From assembly GCF_000955975.1 (NCBI RefSeq), contig NZ_JYJF01000014.1, positions 1 through 64,000 on the forward strand: a stretch of 64,000 nt of DNA. The letters run 5' to 3'. Source of the stretch: Saccharothrix sp. ST-888. Its GTDB lineage: Bacteria; Actinomycetota; Actinomycetes; Streptomycetales; Streptomycetaceae. The position numbers and the translations under genes are program-made. The notes below the pieces were generated by a model. That model did no database searches and had not been told where the DNA came from. It worked only from the letters and a program-made list of their open reading frames with translations. This document shows positions 52,563 to 60,647 of this stretch, in pieces. The first letter of the stretch is position 1, and each line of letters begins with the position of its first letter.

Positions 52563-53903
52563 GTGAACCGCACCCGGACCACCCCCAACCACTCGAAGCC
52601 CGGCCACTCCACGCCCACCCGCACGGCTCCGCCCACCCGACCTTCTGGAGCATCGGGTACTGCGCCGCCGGGGCAACCCCCGCTGGTCCAGCCACCGTCA
52701 GCCCCGTCGCCGCCGGTTCGACCTCTGCCCGGCCGCCCGGGACCAGGGCACTCGGGACCAGGGCACCCCGAGCCGGAGCGGCTTGCCAGAGCAGCCCTCG
52801 CGCGCCTTACCGAGCCTGGCGACGCGGTGGTCGGTCGATGGCTCTCCAAGGTCAGCGCACCCACCCTCATCGAGGCCATCCGCGCGCGTACGGTGCCCGG
52901 CTACCTCGACCTGGACGCCACCAGGCTCGACGGCTACCGCGCCAGGCTCCCGTTCCTCAACCCCGAGGCGGACTTGGCGCGGGTGCAGAGCGTCGGTGGG
53001 CGGTTCATCATTCCGGGCGACATGGAGTGGCCCTCCCAACTCGACGACCTGGGCGACAGCAGGCCGGTCGGTCTCTGGATCAGGGGTACCGGCTCACTCC
53101 GTCTCCTCGCGCTGCGCTCCGTCGCCATCGTCGGAGCCCGGGCCTGCACCGCCTATGGCGCGCACGTCGCCGGGGAGATCTCGGCTCAACTGGCCGAGCG
53201 CGGCTGGGTGGTTGTCTCGGGTGCGGCGTACGGGATCGACGCCGCCGCCCACCGAGGCGCGCTCGCTGTCGGCGGTGTCACCATCGGAGTCCTCGCCTGC
53301 GGAGTGGACGAGACCTATCCGTCGGGAAACTTCGAGCTCATCTCGCGGATCGCCGAACAAGGTCTGCTGCTCAGCGAATTGGCGCCGGGTGAGCACCCCA
53401 ACAGGTTCCGGTTCGTGCTTCGGAACCGCGTGATAGCGGCGCTGACACGAGGGACGGTGGTGGTCGAAGCAGCCCTCCGTAGCGGGGCTTTGAGCACTGC
53501 GCGCCGCGCCAGGGACCTCAACCGCCACACCATGGGGGTGGCCGGTCCGGTGACGTCGGAGCTCTCCGCCGGGGTGCACGCCCTGATCCGTAGCGGTGGC
53601 GCGACCCTGGTCACCGATGCCGCCGAGATCGGTGAGTTGATCGGCGCCATCGGGGACGACCTGGCGCCGCACCCATCCGGCCCGATCCTGCCCCGGGATC
53701 ACCTGGAGCCCGCAATCGCGCGGGTGCTGGAAGCGGTACCGGCGACCGCCGAAGGTGCACCCGTCGAACGCCTGGCCCGCGCAGCGGGGTTGCCGGTCGA
53801 GGAAACCCTGCAGAAACTCTACGAGTTGGGCTCGCTCGGCTTCGTGGAGCGGTTCGGGGCACATTGGAGGCTGGCCAAGGGCGCCCGATCCGTCCCGCGC
53901 TGA
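52563..53903 (+). CDS. dprA: DNA-processing protein DprA
   Basis: Single-strand-DNA-binding protein that loads RecA during transformation in other bacteria; in non-competent actinobacteria its role is unclear. 446 residues: a Pro/Thr/Gly-rich N-terminal extension (about 1-75, including a 15-bp tandem repeat at 52740-52769), a SAM-like helical domain, the Rossmann SMF core with IVGARACTAYGAHVA (about 186-200), SGAAYGIDAAAHRGAL (about 218-233) and LLSELAPGEHPNRFRFVLRNRVIAAL (key parts SELAPG and RNRVIA), and a C-terminal winged helix. GTG start chosen for a GGAGG box five bases away. Confidence 0.92.
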   Translation: MNRTRTTPNHSKPGHSTPTRTAPPTRPSGASGTAPPGQPPLVQPPSAPSPPVRPLPGRPGPGHSGPGHPEPERLARAALARLTEPGDAVVGRWLSKVSAPTLIEAIRARTVPGYLDLDATRLDGYRARLPFLNPEADLARVQSVGGRFIIPGDMEWPSQLDDLGDSRPVGLWIRGTGSLRLLALRSVAIVGARACTAYGAHVAGEISAQLAERGWVVVSGAAYGIDAAAHRGALAVGGVTIGVLACGVDETYPSGNFELISRIAEQGLLLSELAPGEHPNRFRFVLRNRVIAALTRGTVVVEAALRSGALSTARRARDLNRHTMGVAGPVTSELSAGVHALIRSGGATLVTDAAEIGELIGAIGDDLAPHPSGPILPRDHLEPAIARVLEAVPATAEGAPVERLARAAGLPVEETLQKLYELGSLGFVERFGAHWRLAKGARSVPR

Positions 53904-54213
53904 GATGCCGGACTCCCCGGCGGATGGGCGCGCTTCCCCGACCGCGCGCCGGTCCGTACGCCTCGCTACCGGCTCGCACGCCGGTGGATCGCGCTTGGCG
54001 GATCAGGTGTCGGCCTACCGGCCTGACCACGGTGAATCGCATCTGGAGGTGGTGAACCGGCTGCCGTGGTGACGAGAACGGAACGGCGCACCGGGATCGC
54101 CACCGTTTCGAGGGACGACCGAGTGGCGGTAGCACAACGCAGCGAGTCGGTCACGCTACGCTCGCAGTGCCTCCTATCAGCACATGACTCGGCAGAACGG
54201 CGCAGACCAACGC
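53904..54213. other. 310-bp intergenic region between dprA and whiG
   Basis: No gene is seen. A TACGCT hexamer at 54157-54162 is the only −10-like signal and has no matching −35. Codon-like structure persists only in short shadow frames. Confidence 0.4.
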
Positions 54214-55380
54214 ATGCCCACACACATTCCCGGACATCGGGTAGTCGGTGGCCTCCGGTCCTCGGGAGGGCCAGGGGCCGAGGCACGCCCCAACGCTGAT
54301 CACCAGCCGAAGACGCCAGGGGTGATGGGGCTGACCCGGCAGGCCGGGCGGCCACCGTCCCCAGGCTCTAAGGAGGAGACCTCACCCCCGGTCGGAGCCC
54401 GTCCGCCGGCTGCCCGGCGAGGCCCCGGGAGCGCGGTGCCTCCAGGTCCCGAGACCGCCGCGCCCCCCGGAACTGCCTCAGCTCCCGGAACTGCCGCAGT
54501 TCCCGTGCCCGGACCTGCCGCAGTGCCCACCCCGGCCCCGGTGCCGCTCCCCTCACCCGTGAAGTCCCGTACGCCCGCCATCCCCTCCGCAGCCGGGGCG
54601 GATGCGCGTGCCTCTGCCGAGCGCACCGCTCTGGAGTCGCTCTGGCGCTCGTACAAGGAGACCGGGGACACCCGGCTGCGCGAACAGCTGATCCTGCACT
54701 ACTCACCGCTGGTCAAGTACGTGGCGGGGCGAGTCAGCGTCGGACTCCCCGCCAACGTGGAACAGGCGGACTTCGTCTCCTCGGGGATCTTCGGCCTGAT
54801 CGACGCGATCGAGAAGTTCGACGTAGACCGGGCGATCAAGTTCGAGACGTACGCCATCAGCCGGATCCGTGGCGCCATCATCGACGAGCTCCGGGCACTC
54901 GACTGGATCCCGCGGTCGATCCGGCAGAAGGCCAAGGCGGTGGAGCGGACGTACGCCACCCTGGAGGCCAGGCTGCGCCGCACTCCCCACGAGCCCGAGG
55001 TCGCCGCGGAGATGGGCATCGCGATCGAGGACCTGCATGCGATCTTCAGCCAGCTCTCGCTGGCGAACGTGGTGGCCCTGGACGAGTTGCTGCACCCGGT
55101 GGGGGAGAGCGGTGACCGGCTGAGCCTCATGGACACCCTTGAGGACACCGGAGCCGACAACCCCGTCGAGATCGCCGAGGATCGGGAGCTACGCCGTCTG
55201 CTGGCCACAGCGGTCAACACCCTCCCCGAGCGGGAGAAGACGGTGGTGACGCTCTACTACTACGAGGGCCTCACCCTCGCCGAGATCGGCCAGGTGCTGG
55301 GTGTGACGGAGAGCAGGGTCAGCCAGATCCACACCAAGTCCGTGCTGCAACTCCGGGCCAAACTGACGGACATCCGCTGA
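54214..55380 (+). CDS. whiG: Sporulation sigma factor WhiG with long N-terminal extension
   Basis: FliA-class sigma factor that starts aerial-hyphal sporulation in Streptomyces; its activity is restrained by the anti-sigma RsiG with c-di-GMP. From about residue 139 onward (LWRSYKETGDTRLREQLILHY) the sequence has all FliA/WhiG regions: VGLPANVEQADFVSSGIFGLIDAIEKFD (parts VGLPANVEQAD and FGLIDAIEKF), RIRGAIIDELRALDWIPRSIRQKA, and region 4 LPEREKTVVTLYYYEGLTLAEIG with VTESRVSQIH. Residues 1-138 are an Ala/Pro/Gly-rich disordered segment, roughly 100 residues longer than the S. coelicolor protein. The start MPTHIPGH resembles the S. coelicolor MPQHTSGS; ATG 54184 and ATG 54325 are alternatives. 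Confidence 0.93.
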   Translation: MPTHIPGHRVVGGLRSSGGPGAEARPNADHQPKTPGVMGLTRQAGRPPSPGSKEETSPPVGARPPAARRGPGSAVPPGPETAAPPGTASAPGTAAVPVPGPAAVPTPAPVPLPSPVKSRTPAIPSAAGADARASAERTALESLWRSYKETGDTRLREQLILHYSPLVKYVAGRVSVGLPANVEQADFVSSGIFGLIDAIEKFDVDRAIKFETYAISRIRGAIIDELRALDWIPRSIRQKAKAVERTYATLEARLRRTPHEPEVAAEMGIAIEDLHAIFSQLSLANVVALDELLHPVGESGDRLSLMDTLEDTGADNPVEIAEDRELRRLLATAVNTLPEREKTVVTLYYYEGLTLAEIGQVLGVTESRVSQIHTKSVLQLRAKLTDIR

Positions 55381-55472
55381 CCGTACGGTTCGGCGGGTGG
55401 GCCGACCTGCACGTCCGGACATCCGGCGACCGCCAGTTGCGTGGTGCTGTATCGAGCGGTCATCGGTCTCCG

Positions 55473-55478
55473 TACAGT
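55473..55478 (+). promoter_or_regulatory. Putative leaderless promoter −10 of tetR gene
   Basis: TACAGT followed by six bases and the GTG at 55485; no Shine-Dalgarno. Confidence 0.5.
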
Positions 55479-55484
55479 AGGAAC

Positions 55485-56132
55485 GTGCCGAAAATCCGAG
55501 CAGCCACAGTGGCCGAGCATCGTCAGCTGCAGCGTGCAGCCCTCCTCGACGCTGCCCGGTCTCTGCTCACCGAGGGCGGGATGGACGCCCTCACCTTCCC
55601 TGCTCTTGCTGCGCGGACCGGTCTGGCCCGCTCCTCCGTGTACGAGTACTTCGGTTCGCGGGCCGCCGTGGTCGAGGAGCTCTGCGCCGTGGACTTCCCG
55701 CTCTGGGCGGCCGAGATCGAGGCAGGTATGGCTGCCTGTGAGAGACCGGCGGCCAGGGTCGAGGCCTATGTGCGCGGTCAGTTGGCGCTGGCCGGCGACC
55801 CGAGGCACCGCGCGGTCACGGCGATCTCGATGCTCGAACTGGACGAGGCGGCCCGGGAGCGCATCCGCGCTTCGCACGCCGAACTGGTCTCACTGGTCGT
55901 TCGGGCTCTTCGAGATCTCGGACATGCCCAGCCCCGGTTGGCGGCAGCACTGCTCCAAGGCGTGGTCGAGGCTGCCGTTCGGCAGGCCGAGCGCGCCCCG
56001 GCCGACGACGCCGATACCATCGCGGACGCCACGGTCGCGTTCGCTCTGCACGGCCTGGTCACCGAAGTGGCGACTGCGGCTGCGACTGCGATCGCAGTGG
56101 AGGCGGCGGCCCCTGCGGTCGAGACCGCCTGA
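55485..56132 (+). CDS. TetR-family transcriptional regulator
   Basis: A 215-residue repressor-type protein. The N-terminal helix-turn-helix is clear: AALLDAARSLLTEGGMDALTFPALAARTGLARSSVYEYFGSRAAVVEEL (key parts AALLDAAR, LAARTGLARSSVYEYF; about residues 18-66). The ligand-binding half is Ala/Glu-rich with a final Ala/Val run. The initiator GTG directly follows a TACAGT −10, so it is probably leaderless. It is downstream of whiG by 104 bp and convergent with the M23 gene. Target unknown. Confidence 0.88.
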   Translation: MPKIRAATVAEHRQLQRAALLDAARSLLTEGGMDALTFPALAARTGLARSSVYEYFGSRAAVVEELCAVDFPLWAAEIEAGMAACERPAARVEAYVRGQLALAGDPRHRAVTAISMLELDEAARERIRASHAELVSLVVRALRDLGHAQPRLAAALLQGVVEAAVRQAERAPADDADTIADATVAFALHGLVTEVATAAATAIAVEAAAPAVETA

Positions 56133-56209
56133 GCTGTGACGCCCGCCGGGGCGCCGATGGCCGCCTGAGCTGCGACGGCTGGCGGTCGGAGTTGCCGCCG
56201 CCGGGGCGG

Positions 56210-56881
56210 TCACGGGCCGTTCAACGGCAGCAAGCGGGCCTGGCCGCCGCCCAGCAGTGCCAGCGGATCGAGGTAGCGCTTCCCGCGGAGCAGCCCCCAG
56301 TGCAGGCAGCCGGTTGCGCAGTGTCCTGTCCCGGTGGCCATCGTCCCGATGGGCTGTCCCGCCGACACCGGAGTGCCGACCGGAACACTTCCGGTGACCG
56401 GTAGATAGGTGGTCCGCAGCGGGGGAGTCCCGGACGAGGGGTGGGTCACCGTCACCACGGGTCGGCCTGCGACCATGCCCACGAACGAGACAACCCCGGG
56501 TGCGGCAGCTCGCACGGTCATGCCCTCCGACGCCGCGAGGTCGACCCCGCGGTGACCAGCTGCCCACCGCGTCGGTGGCGCGTCGAAGCGCCGCTGTAGG
56601 TCGGAGCGCGCACCGACCGGCCATGCGCGTCCCGGTCCAGGGCCAGCCCCCACGCCAGATCCACTCCTGGCACCAGGACCGATCTCCACGCCAGGGTCAG
56701 TCACGGCAGAAGGTCCGAGCCCGGACGCGGACGCAGCGCCTCCCGGTCGGCCGACCTGACTGCCGCGCGGTGTCCACGCCGCGTGCGCGGACGGCAGTGG
56801 CTGCCGGGCCAGTACCAGCGCGACCAGCAGCAGCGTGAGCAGTATTGCCTGAATCCGGCGGTCCGGAGCCGGTGGGGGCAT
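56210..56881 (-). CDS. Secreted M23-family peptidase-like protein
   Basis: A 223-residue exported protein with a signal peptide (RRIQAILLTLLLVALVLARQPLPSAHA, key part IQAILLTLLLVALVLA, about residues 10-34), a short Gly/Pro linker and an M23 (LytM) domain from about 95 to 205. The first zinc motif HRGVDLA (about 110-116) is intact, but the second, normally HxH, reads CLH in GCLHWGL (about 191-197), so the metal site is altered; a nearby Cys may form a disulfide. It likely binds or remodels peptidoglycan. The start ATG begins the signal peptide; an upstream frame continues into low-complexity sequence. Confidence 0.8.
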   Translation of the reverse strand: MPPPAPDRRIQAILLTLLLVALVLARQPLPSAHAAWTPRGSQVGRPGGAASASGLGPSAVTDPGVEIGPGARSGSGVGAGPGPGRAWPVGARSDLQRRFDAPPTRWAAGHRGVDLAASEGMTVRAAAPGVVSFVGMVAGRPVVTVTHPSSGTPPLRTTYLPVTGSVPVGTPVSAGQPIGTMATGTGHCATGCLHWGLLRGKRYLDPLALLGGGQARLLPLNGP

Positions 56882-56979
56882 CGCCACGTCGATGTTGCGG
56901 CAGCCGGCTCCCCAGAAGTCGGGCACGGGTCGGCCCGAAAGCCCGTCGAGAAACCTCGAGCGCGCCCGGCGCGCGAACC

Positions 56980-57099
56980 GAGCCCAAGCCGGAGCCCAAG
57001 CCAGGGCCCAAGCCGGAGCCCGCTCCCGCCCCCGCGCCGGAGTCCGGCCCCGCCCCCGCGCCGGAGCCCAGGCCAGCGCCCGCCCCAGCCCCTGCTTCG
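56980..57099. repeat. Low-complexity CCSGAGCCCAAG-type repeat tract
   Basis: About 120 bp of repeated CCC-GCC, CCG-GAG and AAG-CCG triplets. Read on the plus strand it would encode EPKPEPKPGPKPEPAPAPAP-like sequence ending at TAA, on the minus strand WAPAW-like residues upstream of the M23 signal peptide. Confidence 0.8.
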
Positions 57100-57194
57100 T
57101 AAACCCCATCGTGCAAGGGACCGCCGTCAGAAGGTTCGCCATGTGCAGGAGGCTGGTGCCCGTGCGCCCGGCTGACCAGCCCCACCCCGATTCC

Positions 57195-57220
57195 TGTGGA
57201 CAACTCCCGCCTGTGGAAAC
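57195..57220 (-). promoter_or_regulatory. Pair of DnaA-box-like 9-mers
   Basis: On the minus strand, TTGTCCACA (57195-57203), an exact match to the preferred Streptomyces DnaA box, and GTTTCCACA (57212-57220), a two-base variant. Start-to-start spacing is 17 bp, as in the pair at 50248. Confidence 0.6.
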
Positions 57221-57669
57221 CCGCGCTCCCCCGGACGGGTGAAAAGACAGGCGTACCAGTGCCTCGGGAACACCCCGCAGGAGCGTGTGCGGGTCCGTCC
57301 GGGGCCGCCCGGAAGCCGCCTCGAATCGTCCGGAGTCGCTCGTCACTCGGCGCTTCCCGTACACTTCACACGCGACCCGGTCCACCCGGGTCGACTTCGC
57401 ACGCCCCGCCACCGGTCGAAATGCGTCGGAAGGTGCGGATCCGCAAGGGCCCGAACCAGCCTCCCGACACATCCGGTGCGAGTGCCGCTCGGTCCGCCGA
57501 GCCTGCTGCGGCCCCAGTGGTCGCCAGGCCGAGGTGGCTCGGCACGTCCGGGGCGTCAGGCGTGGCGGTCACCCGACCGGCACGGACAAACCGAGCCTGA
57601 CCTGGCAGCTTCCCGATCTCGGCAACGACGAGGGCAAGCAGGCCGGGCGCAACACTGAGGAGCACGGCC

Positions 57670-58548
57670 ATGGCCGTCGTCACGATGCGGGAGCTGCTTG
57701 AGAGCGGCGTCCACTTCGGTCACCAGACCCGTCGTTGGAACCCGAAGATGAAGCGCTTCATCTTCACGGAGCGCAACGGCATCTACATCATCGACCTCCT
57801 GCAGTCGCTGAACTACATCGACCGCGCCTTCGAGTTCGTCAAGGAGACCGTTGCCCACGGCGGCAGCGTCCTCTTCGTCGGCACCAAGAAGCAGGCCCAG
57901 GAGGCCATCGCCGAGCAGGCCACCCGCGTGGGCATGCCCTACGTGAACCAGCGCTGGCTCGGCGGCATGCTGACCAACTTCTCGACCGTCTACAAGCGTC
58001 TGCAGCGCCTCAAGGAGCTCGGCGAGATCGACTTCACGGATGTGGCCGGTTCCGGCCTCACCAAGAAGGAGCTCCTGGTCCTCCAGCGCGAGTACGACAA
58101 GCTGGAGAAGACCCTCGGCGGTATCCGCGACATGCAGCGCGTCCCCAGCGCTGTCTGGATCGTGGACACCAAGAAGGAGCACATCGCGGTCGGCGAGGCC
58201 CGGAAGCTGAACATCCCGGTCGTCGCCATCCTCGACACCAACTGTGACCCGGACGAGGTCGACTACAAGATCCCGGGCAACGACGACGCCATCCGCTCCG
58301 TCACCCTGCTGACCCGCGTGATCGCCGACGCCGTCGCCGAGGGCCTCAAGGCCCGTGCCGGTGTCGCCAAGGGCGACGCCAAGGCCGAGCCGGGCGCCGA
58401 CCAGCCGCTGGCCGCCTGGGAGAAGGACCTCATCGAGGGCCAGAAGGCCGCCGAGGAGGCCCCCGCCGCTGCCGAGGCCCCCGCTGCTGAGGCCCCCGCC
58501 GCCGAGGCCACTGTTGAGGCTCCGGCCGCTGAGGCTGACCAGGCCTGA
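57670..58548 (+). CDS. rpsB: 30S ribosomal protein S2
   Basis: 292-residue small-subunit protein. Family core VTMRELLESGVHFGHQTRRWNPKM (parts RELLESGVHFGHQ and RWNPKMKRFIF), VNQRWLGGMLTNFSTV and IVAILDTNCDPDEVDY are present. The last ~55 residues are an Ala/Pro/Glu-rich tail with repeated EAPAAEAP units. It starts at ATG after a long non-coding leader and is followed by two hairpins before tsf, the usual S2–EF-Ts order. Confidence 0.97.
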   Translation: MAVVTMRELLESGVHFGHQTRRWNPKMKRFIFTERNGIYIIDLLQSLNYIDRAFEFVKETVAHGGSVLFVGTKKQAQEAIAEQATRVGMPYVNQRWLGGMLTNFSTVYKRLQRLKELGEIDFTDVAGSGLTKKELLVLQREYDKLEKTLGGIRDMQRVPSAVWIVDTKKEHIAVGEARKLNIPVVAILDTNCDPDEVDYKIPGNDDAIRSVTLLTRVIADAVAEGLKARAGVAKGDAKAEPGADQPLAAWEKDLIEGQKAAEEAPAAAEAPAAEAPAAEATVEAPAAEADQA

Positions 58549-58560
58549 CGTACCAAGGGC

Positions 58561-58599
58561 GAGGGGCACCCGCCGGTACGACACCGGTAGGTGCCCCTC
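58561..58599 (+). terminator. Hairpin 1 between rpsB and tsf
   Basis: GAGGGGCACC / GGTGCCCCTC 10-bp stem with an inner CCGGT/ACCGG stem. Twelve bases after the rpsB stop. Confidence 0.7.
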
Positions 58600-58605
58600 T
58601 CTCCG

Positions 58606-58637
58606 GTGTCAGGGGCTGAACCACCAGCCCCTGACAC
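58606..58637 (+). terminator. Hairpin 2 between rpsB and tsf
   Basis: Perfect 12-bp stem GTGTCAGGGGCT / AGCCCCTGACAC, 8-base loop. Six bases after hairpin 1 and 42 bp before tsf. Two successive stops suggest attenuation between the two genes. Confidence 0.75.
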
Positions 58638-58679
58638 AACTCCCCGCAGACACGCGAGACGCGAGAAGAGATTCACACC

Positions 58680-59516
58680 ATGGCGAACTTCACCGCCGCG
58701 GACGTCAAGAAGCTCCGTGAGCTCACCGGCGCCGGCATGATGGACTGCAAGAAGGCTCTGGACGAGGCTGAGGGCAACGTCGACAAGGCCGTCGAGCTCC
58801 TTCGCATCAAGGGCCAGAAGGGTGTTGCCAAGCGCGAGGGCCGTGACGCCTCCAACGGCGCCCTGGCCGTCCTGCTCGAGGGTGGCAACTCCGGTGTTCT
58901 GGTCGAGCTGAACTGCGAGACCGACTTCGTCGCCAAGGGCGAGAAGTTCGTCGAGGTCGCCGACACGCTGGCGAAGCACGTCGCCGCCGCCTCCCCGGCC
59001 GACCTGGACGCCGCTCTGGCCAGCGAGATCGAGGCCGGCAAGACCGTCCAGCAGTTCGTGGACGAGGCCAACGCCAACCTGGGCGAGAAGATCGTCTTCA
59101 AGCGCTTCGCGCAGTTCTCGGGCAACGGCTTCGTCGCCGCCTACATGCACCGCACCTCCCCGGACCTGCCGCCGCAGGTCGGCGTCCTGGTCGAGCTCGA
59201 CCAGGAGAACGCCGAGGTCGCCAAGGACGTCGCGCAGCACATCGCCGCGTTCGCGCCGAAGTTCCTCTCCCGCGAGGAGATCCCGGCCGACGCTCTCGAG
59301 AACGAGCGCCGCGTCGCCGAGGCCACTGCTCGCGAGGAGGGCAAGCCCGAGGCCGCCCTGGCGAAGATCGTCGAGGGTCGCGTCACCGGCTTCGTCAAGG
59401 AGAACGCCGTTCTGGAGCAGGCGTTCGCCAAGGACAACAAGAAGACCGTCGCCAAGGTTCTCGACGAGGCCGGCGTCAAGCTCGTGCGCTTCGCCCGCTT
59501 CCGCGTCGGCGCCTGA
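58680..59516 (+). CDS. tsf: Elongation factor Ts
   Basis: Guanine-nucleotide exchange factor for EF-Tu. The 278-residue product has the N-terminal UBA-like helix LRELTGAGMMDCKKALDEAEGNVDKAVELLR (parts TGAGMMDCKKAL, about residues 13-26) and the dimerisation-core strands LVELNCETDFVAKGEKF and GVLVELDQENAEVAKDVAQHIAA. Normal length. Starts at ATG. Confidence 0.97.
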   Translation: MANFTAADVKKLRELTGAGMMDCKKALDEAEGNVDKAVELLRIKGQKGVAKREGRDASNGALAVLLEGGNSGVLVELNCETDFVAKGEKFVEVADTLAKHVAAASPADLDAALASEIEAGKTVQQFVDEANANLGEKIVFKRFAQFSGNGFVAAYMHRTSPDLPPQVGVLVELDQENAEVAKDVAQHIAAFAPKFLSREEIPADALENERRVAEATAREEGKPEAALAKIVEGRVTGFVKENAVLEQAFAKDNKKTVAKVLDEAGVKLVRFARFRVGA

Positions 59517-59649
59517 GCGACGTTCCCCAGCGGTTCCCGCCTAAGGTAGGAATCGCCCGGCCCCCCGCTGGGGCGGCCAGGAACGCGCCGATCGGGCTCA
59601 TCCAGCGCCACTCGGACAACGGGCGGGCCGCGTCGGCACCATGAACGAC

Positions 59650-59705
59650 GAGGAGGCCATTGCCGTGCAGGACACCGTAACGGTTCCCGCGGCAGTGGCC
59701 TCCTC
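59650..59705 (+). promoter_or_regulatory. Long inverted repeat between tsf and pyrH
   Basis: GAGGAGGCCATTGCC at 59650-59664 pairs with GGCAGTGGCCTCCTC at 59691-59705 (14 of 15), with a 26-base loop. Lies 90 bp before pyrH, so it may be a late terminator of tsf or an RNA structure in the pyrH leader. A GTG-started short frame (about 35 codons) runs through it but does not look like a gene. Confidence 0.5.
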
Positions 59706-59795
59706 GCGTGTACGCACAGGTCTGGGCCCCACACGGCACACTCGACCCTGTGAGAATCCAGCCCTGTGAACCAGTAGGTGGAGAAGGAGAAGTCC

Positions 59796-60551
59796 ATGCA
59801 GGAGACGCAGGAGACCGTGCAGGGTGGCTCGCGCCGCCGCATTCTGCTCAAGCTGTCCGGTGAGGCGTTTTCCGGTGGCGGCGGCCTCGGCGTCGACCCG
59901 GACGTCGTGCACGCGATTGCCCGGGAGATCGCCACGGTGGTCCGCTCGGGAACCGAGGTCGCTGTCGTGATCGGCGGCGGCAACTTCTTCCGCGGCGCCG
60001 AGCTGCAGGTCCGCGGCATGGACCGGGCCCGCTCCGACTACATGGGCATGCTCGGCACCGTGATGAACTGCCTGGCGCTGCAGGACTTCCTGATCAAGGA
60101 AGGCATCGAGACGCGGGTCCAGACCGCCATCACCATGGGCCAGGTCGCCGAGCCGTACCTGCCGCTGCGTGCCGTCCGGCACCTGGAGAAGGGCCGCGTC
60201 GTCATCTTCGGTGCGGGTATGGGCATGCCGTACTTCTCCACCGACACCACGGCGGTGCAGCGCGCGCTGGAGATCCACGCCGAGGTGCTGCTGATGGGCA
60301 AGAACGGTGTGGACGGCGTCTACGACTCGGACCCGCGGACCAACCCTGCCGCGGTCAAGTTCGACTCGCTCGACTACGCCGAGGTGATCACCCGGGACCT
60401 GAAGGTCGCGGACCTGACCGCGATCACCCTGTGCAAGGACAACGGCCTGCCGATCCTGGTCTTCGAGCTGCTGGCCGAGGGCAATATCGCCCGGGCGGTC
60501 AAGGGTGAGAAGATCGGCACACTCATCAGCGAGGACTCCGGCCGGGCCTGA
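59796..60551 (+). CDS. pyrH: UMP kinase
   Basis: Phosphorylates UMP to UDP, the committed nucleotide step for CTP and dTTP supply. The 251-residue product has the amino-acid-kinase start RRRILLKLSGEAFSG (about 18-32), GGGNFFRGAEL, DYMGMLGTVMN and the MGKNGVDGVYDSDPR loop (about 166-180). The ATG with an AAGGAG box is preferred to an upstream ATG at 59778. Fits the common rpsB–tsf–pyrH–frr order. Confidence 0.96.
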   Translation: MQETQETVQGGSRRRILLKLSGEAFSGGGGLGVDPDVVHAIAREIATVVRSGTEVAVVIGGGNFFRGAELQVRGMDRARSDYMGMLGTVMNCLALQDFLIKEGIETRVQTAITMGQVAEPYLPLRAVRHLEKGRVVIFGAGMGMPYFSTDTTAVQRALEIHAEVLLMGKNGVDGVYDSDPRTNPAAVKFDSLDYAEVITRDLKVADLTAITLCKDNGLPILVFELLAEGNIARAVKGEKIGTLISEDSGRA

Positions 60552-60647
60552 GCCGTAGTCAGCCGCGCCGTAGTCGGCCGTGCAGCAGTAAGCCGTCCGG
60601 GGCACCGGTACGGGACAACAGCAGATGAACCGGACAGGGAGCACACA

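Larger units (their letters stand above)
56882..57669. other. 788-bp region between the M23 gene and rpsB
   Basis: No gene I can support. It contains the Pro/Ala-coding repeat tract, the DnaA-box-like pair at 57195-57220, and the rpsB leader. A TACACT hexamer at 57360-57365 is the best −10 candidate for rpsB, about 300 bp upstream. A plus-strand open frame ends in the Pro-rich repeat and is unlikely to be a gene. Confidence 0.5.

Noticed and set aside
56845..57102. Plus-strand small frame ending in KPEPKP/APAPAP repeats
   Set aside because: No ribosome site, overlaps the start of the M23 gene, and the Pro-rich part is low-complexity repeat; kept only as a repeat feature.
59639..59770. Short frames within the tsf–pyrH gap
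   Set aside because: They run through the inverted repeat, have no family likeness and atypical codon use.
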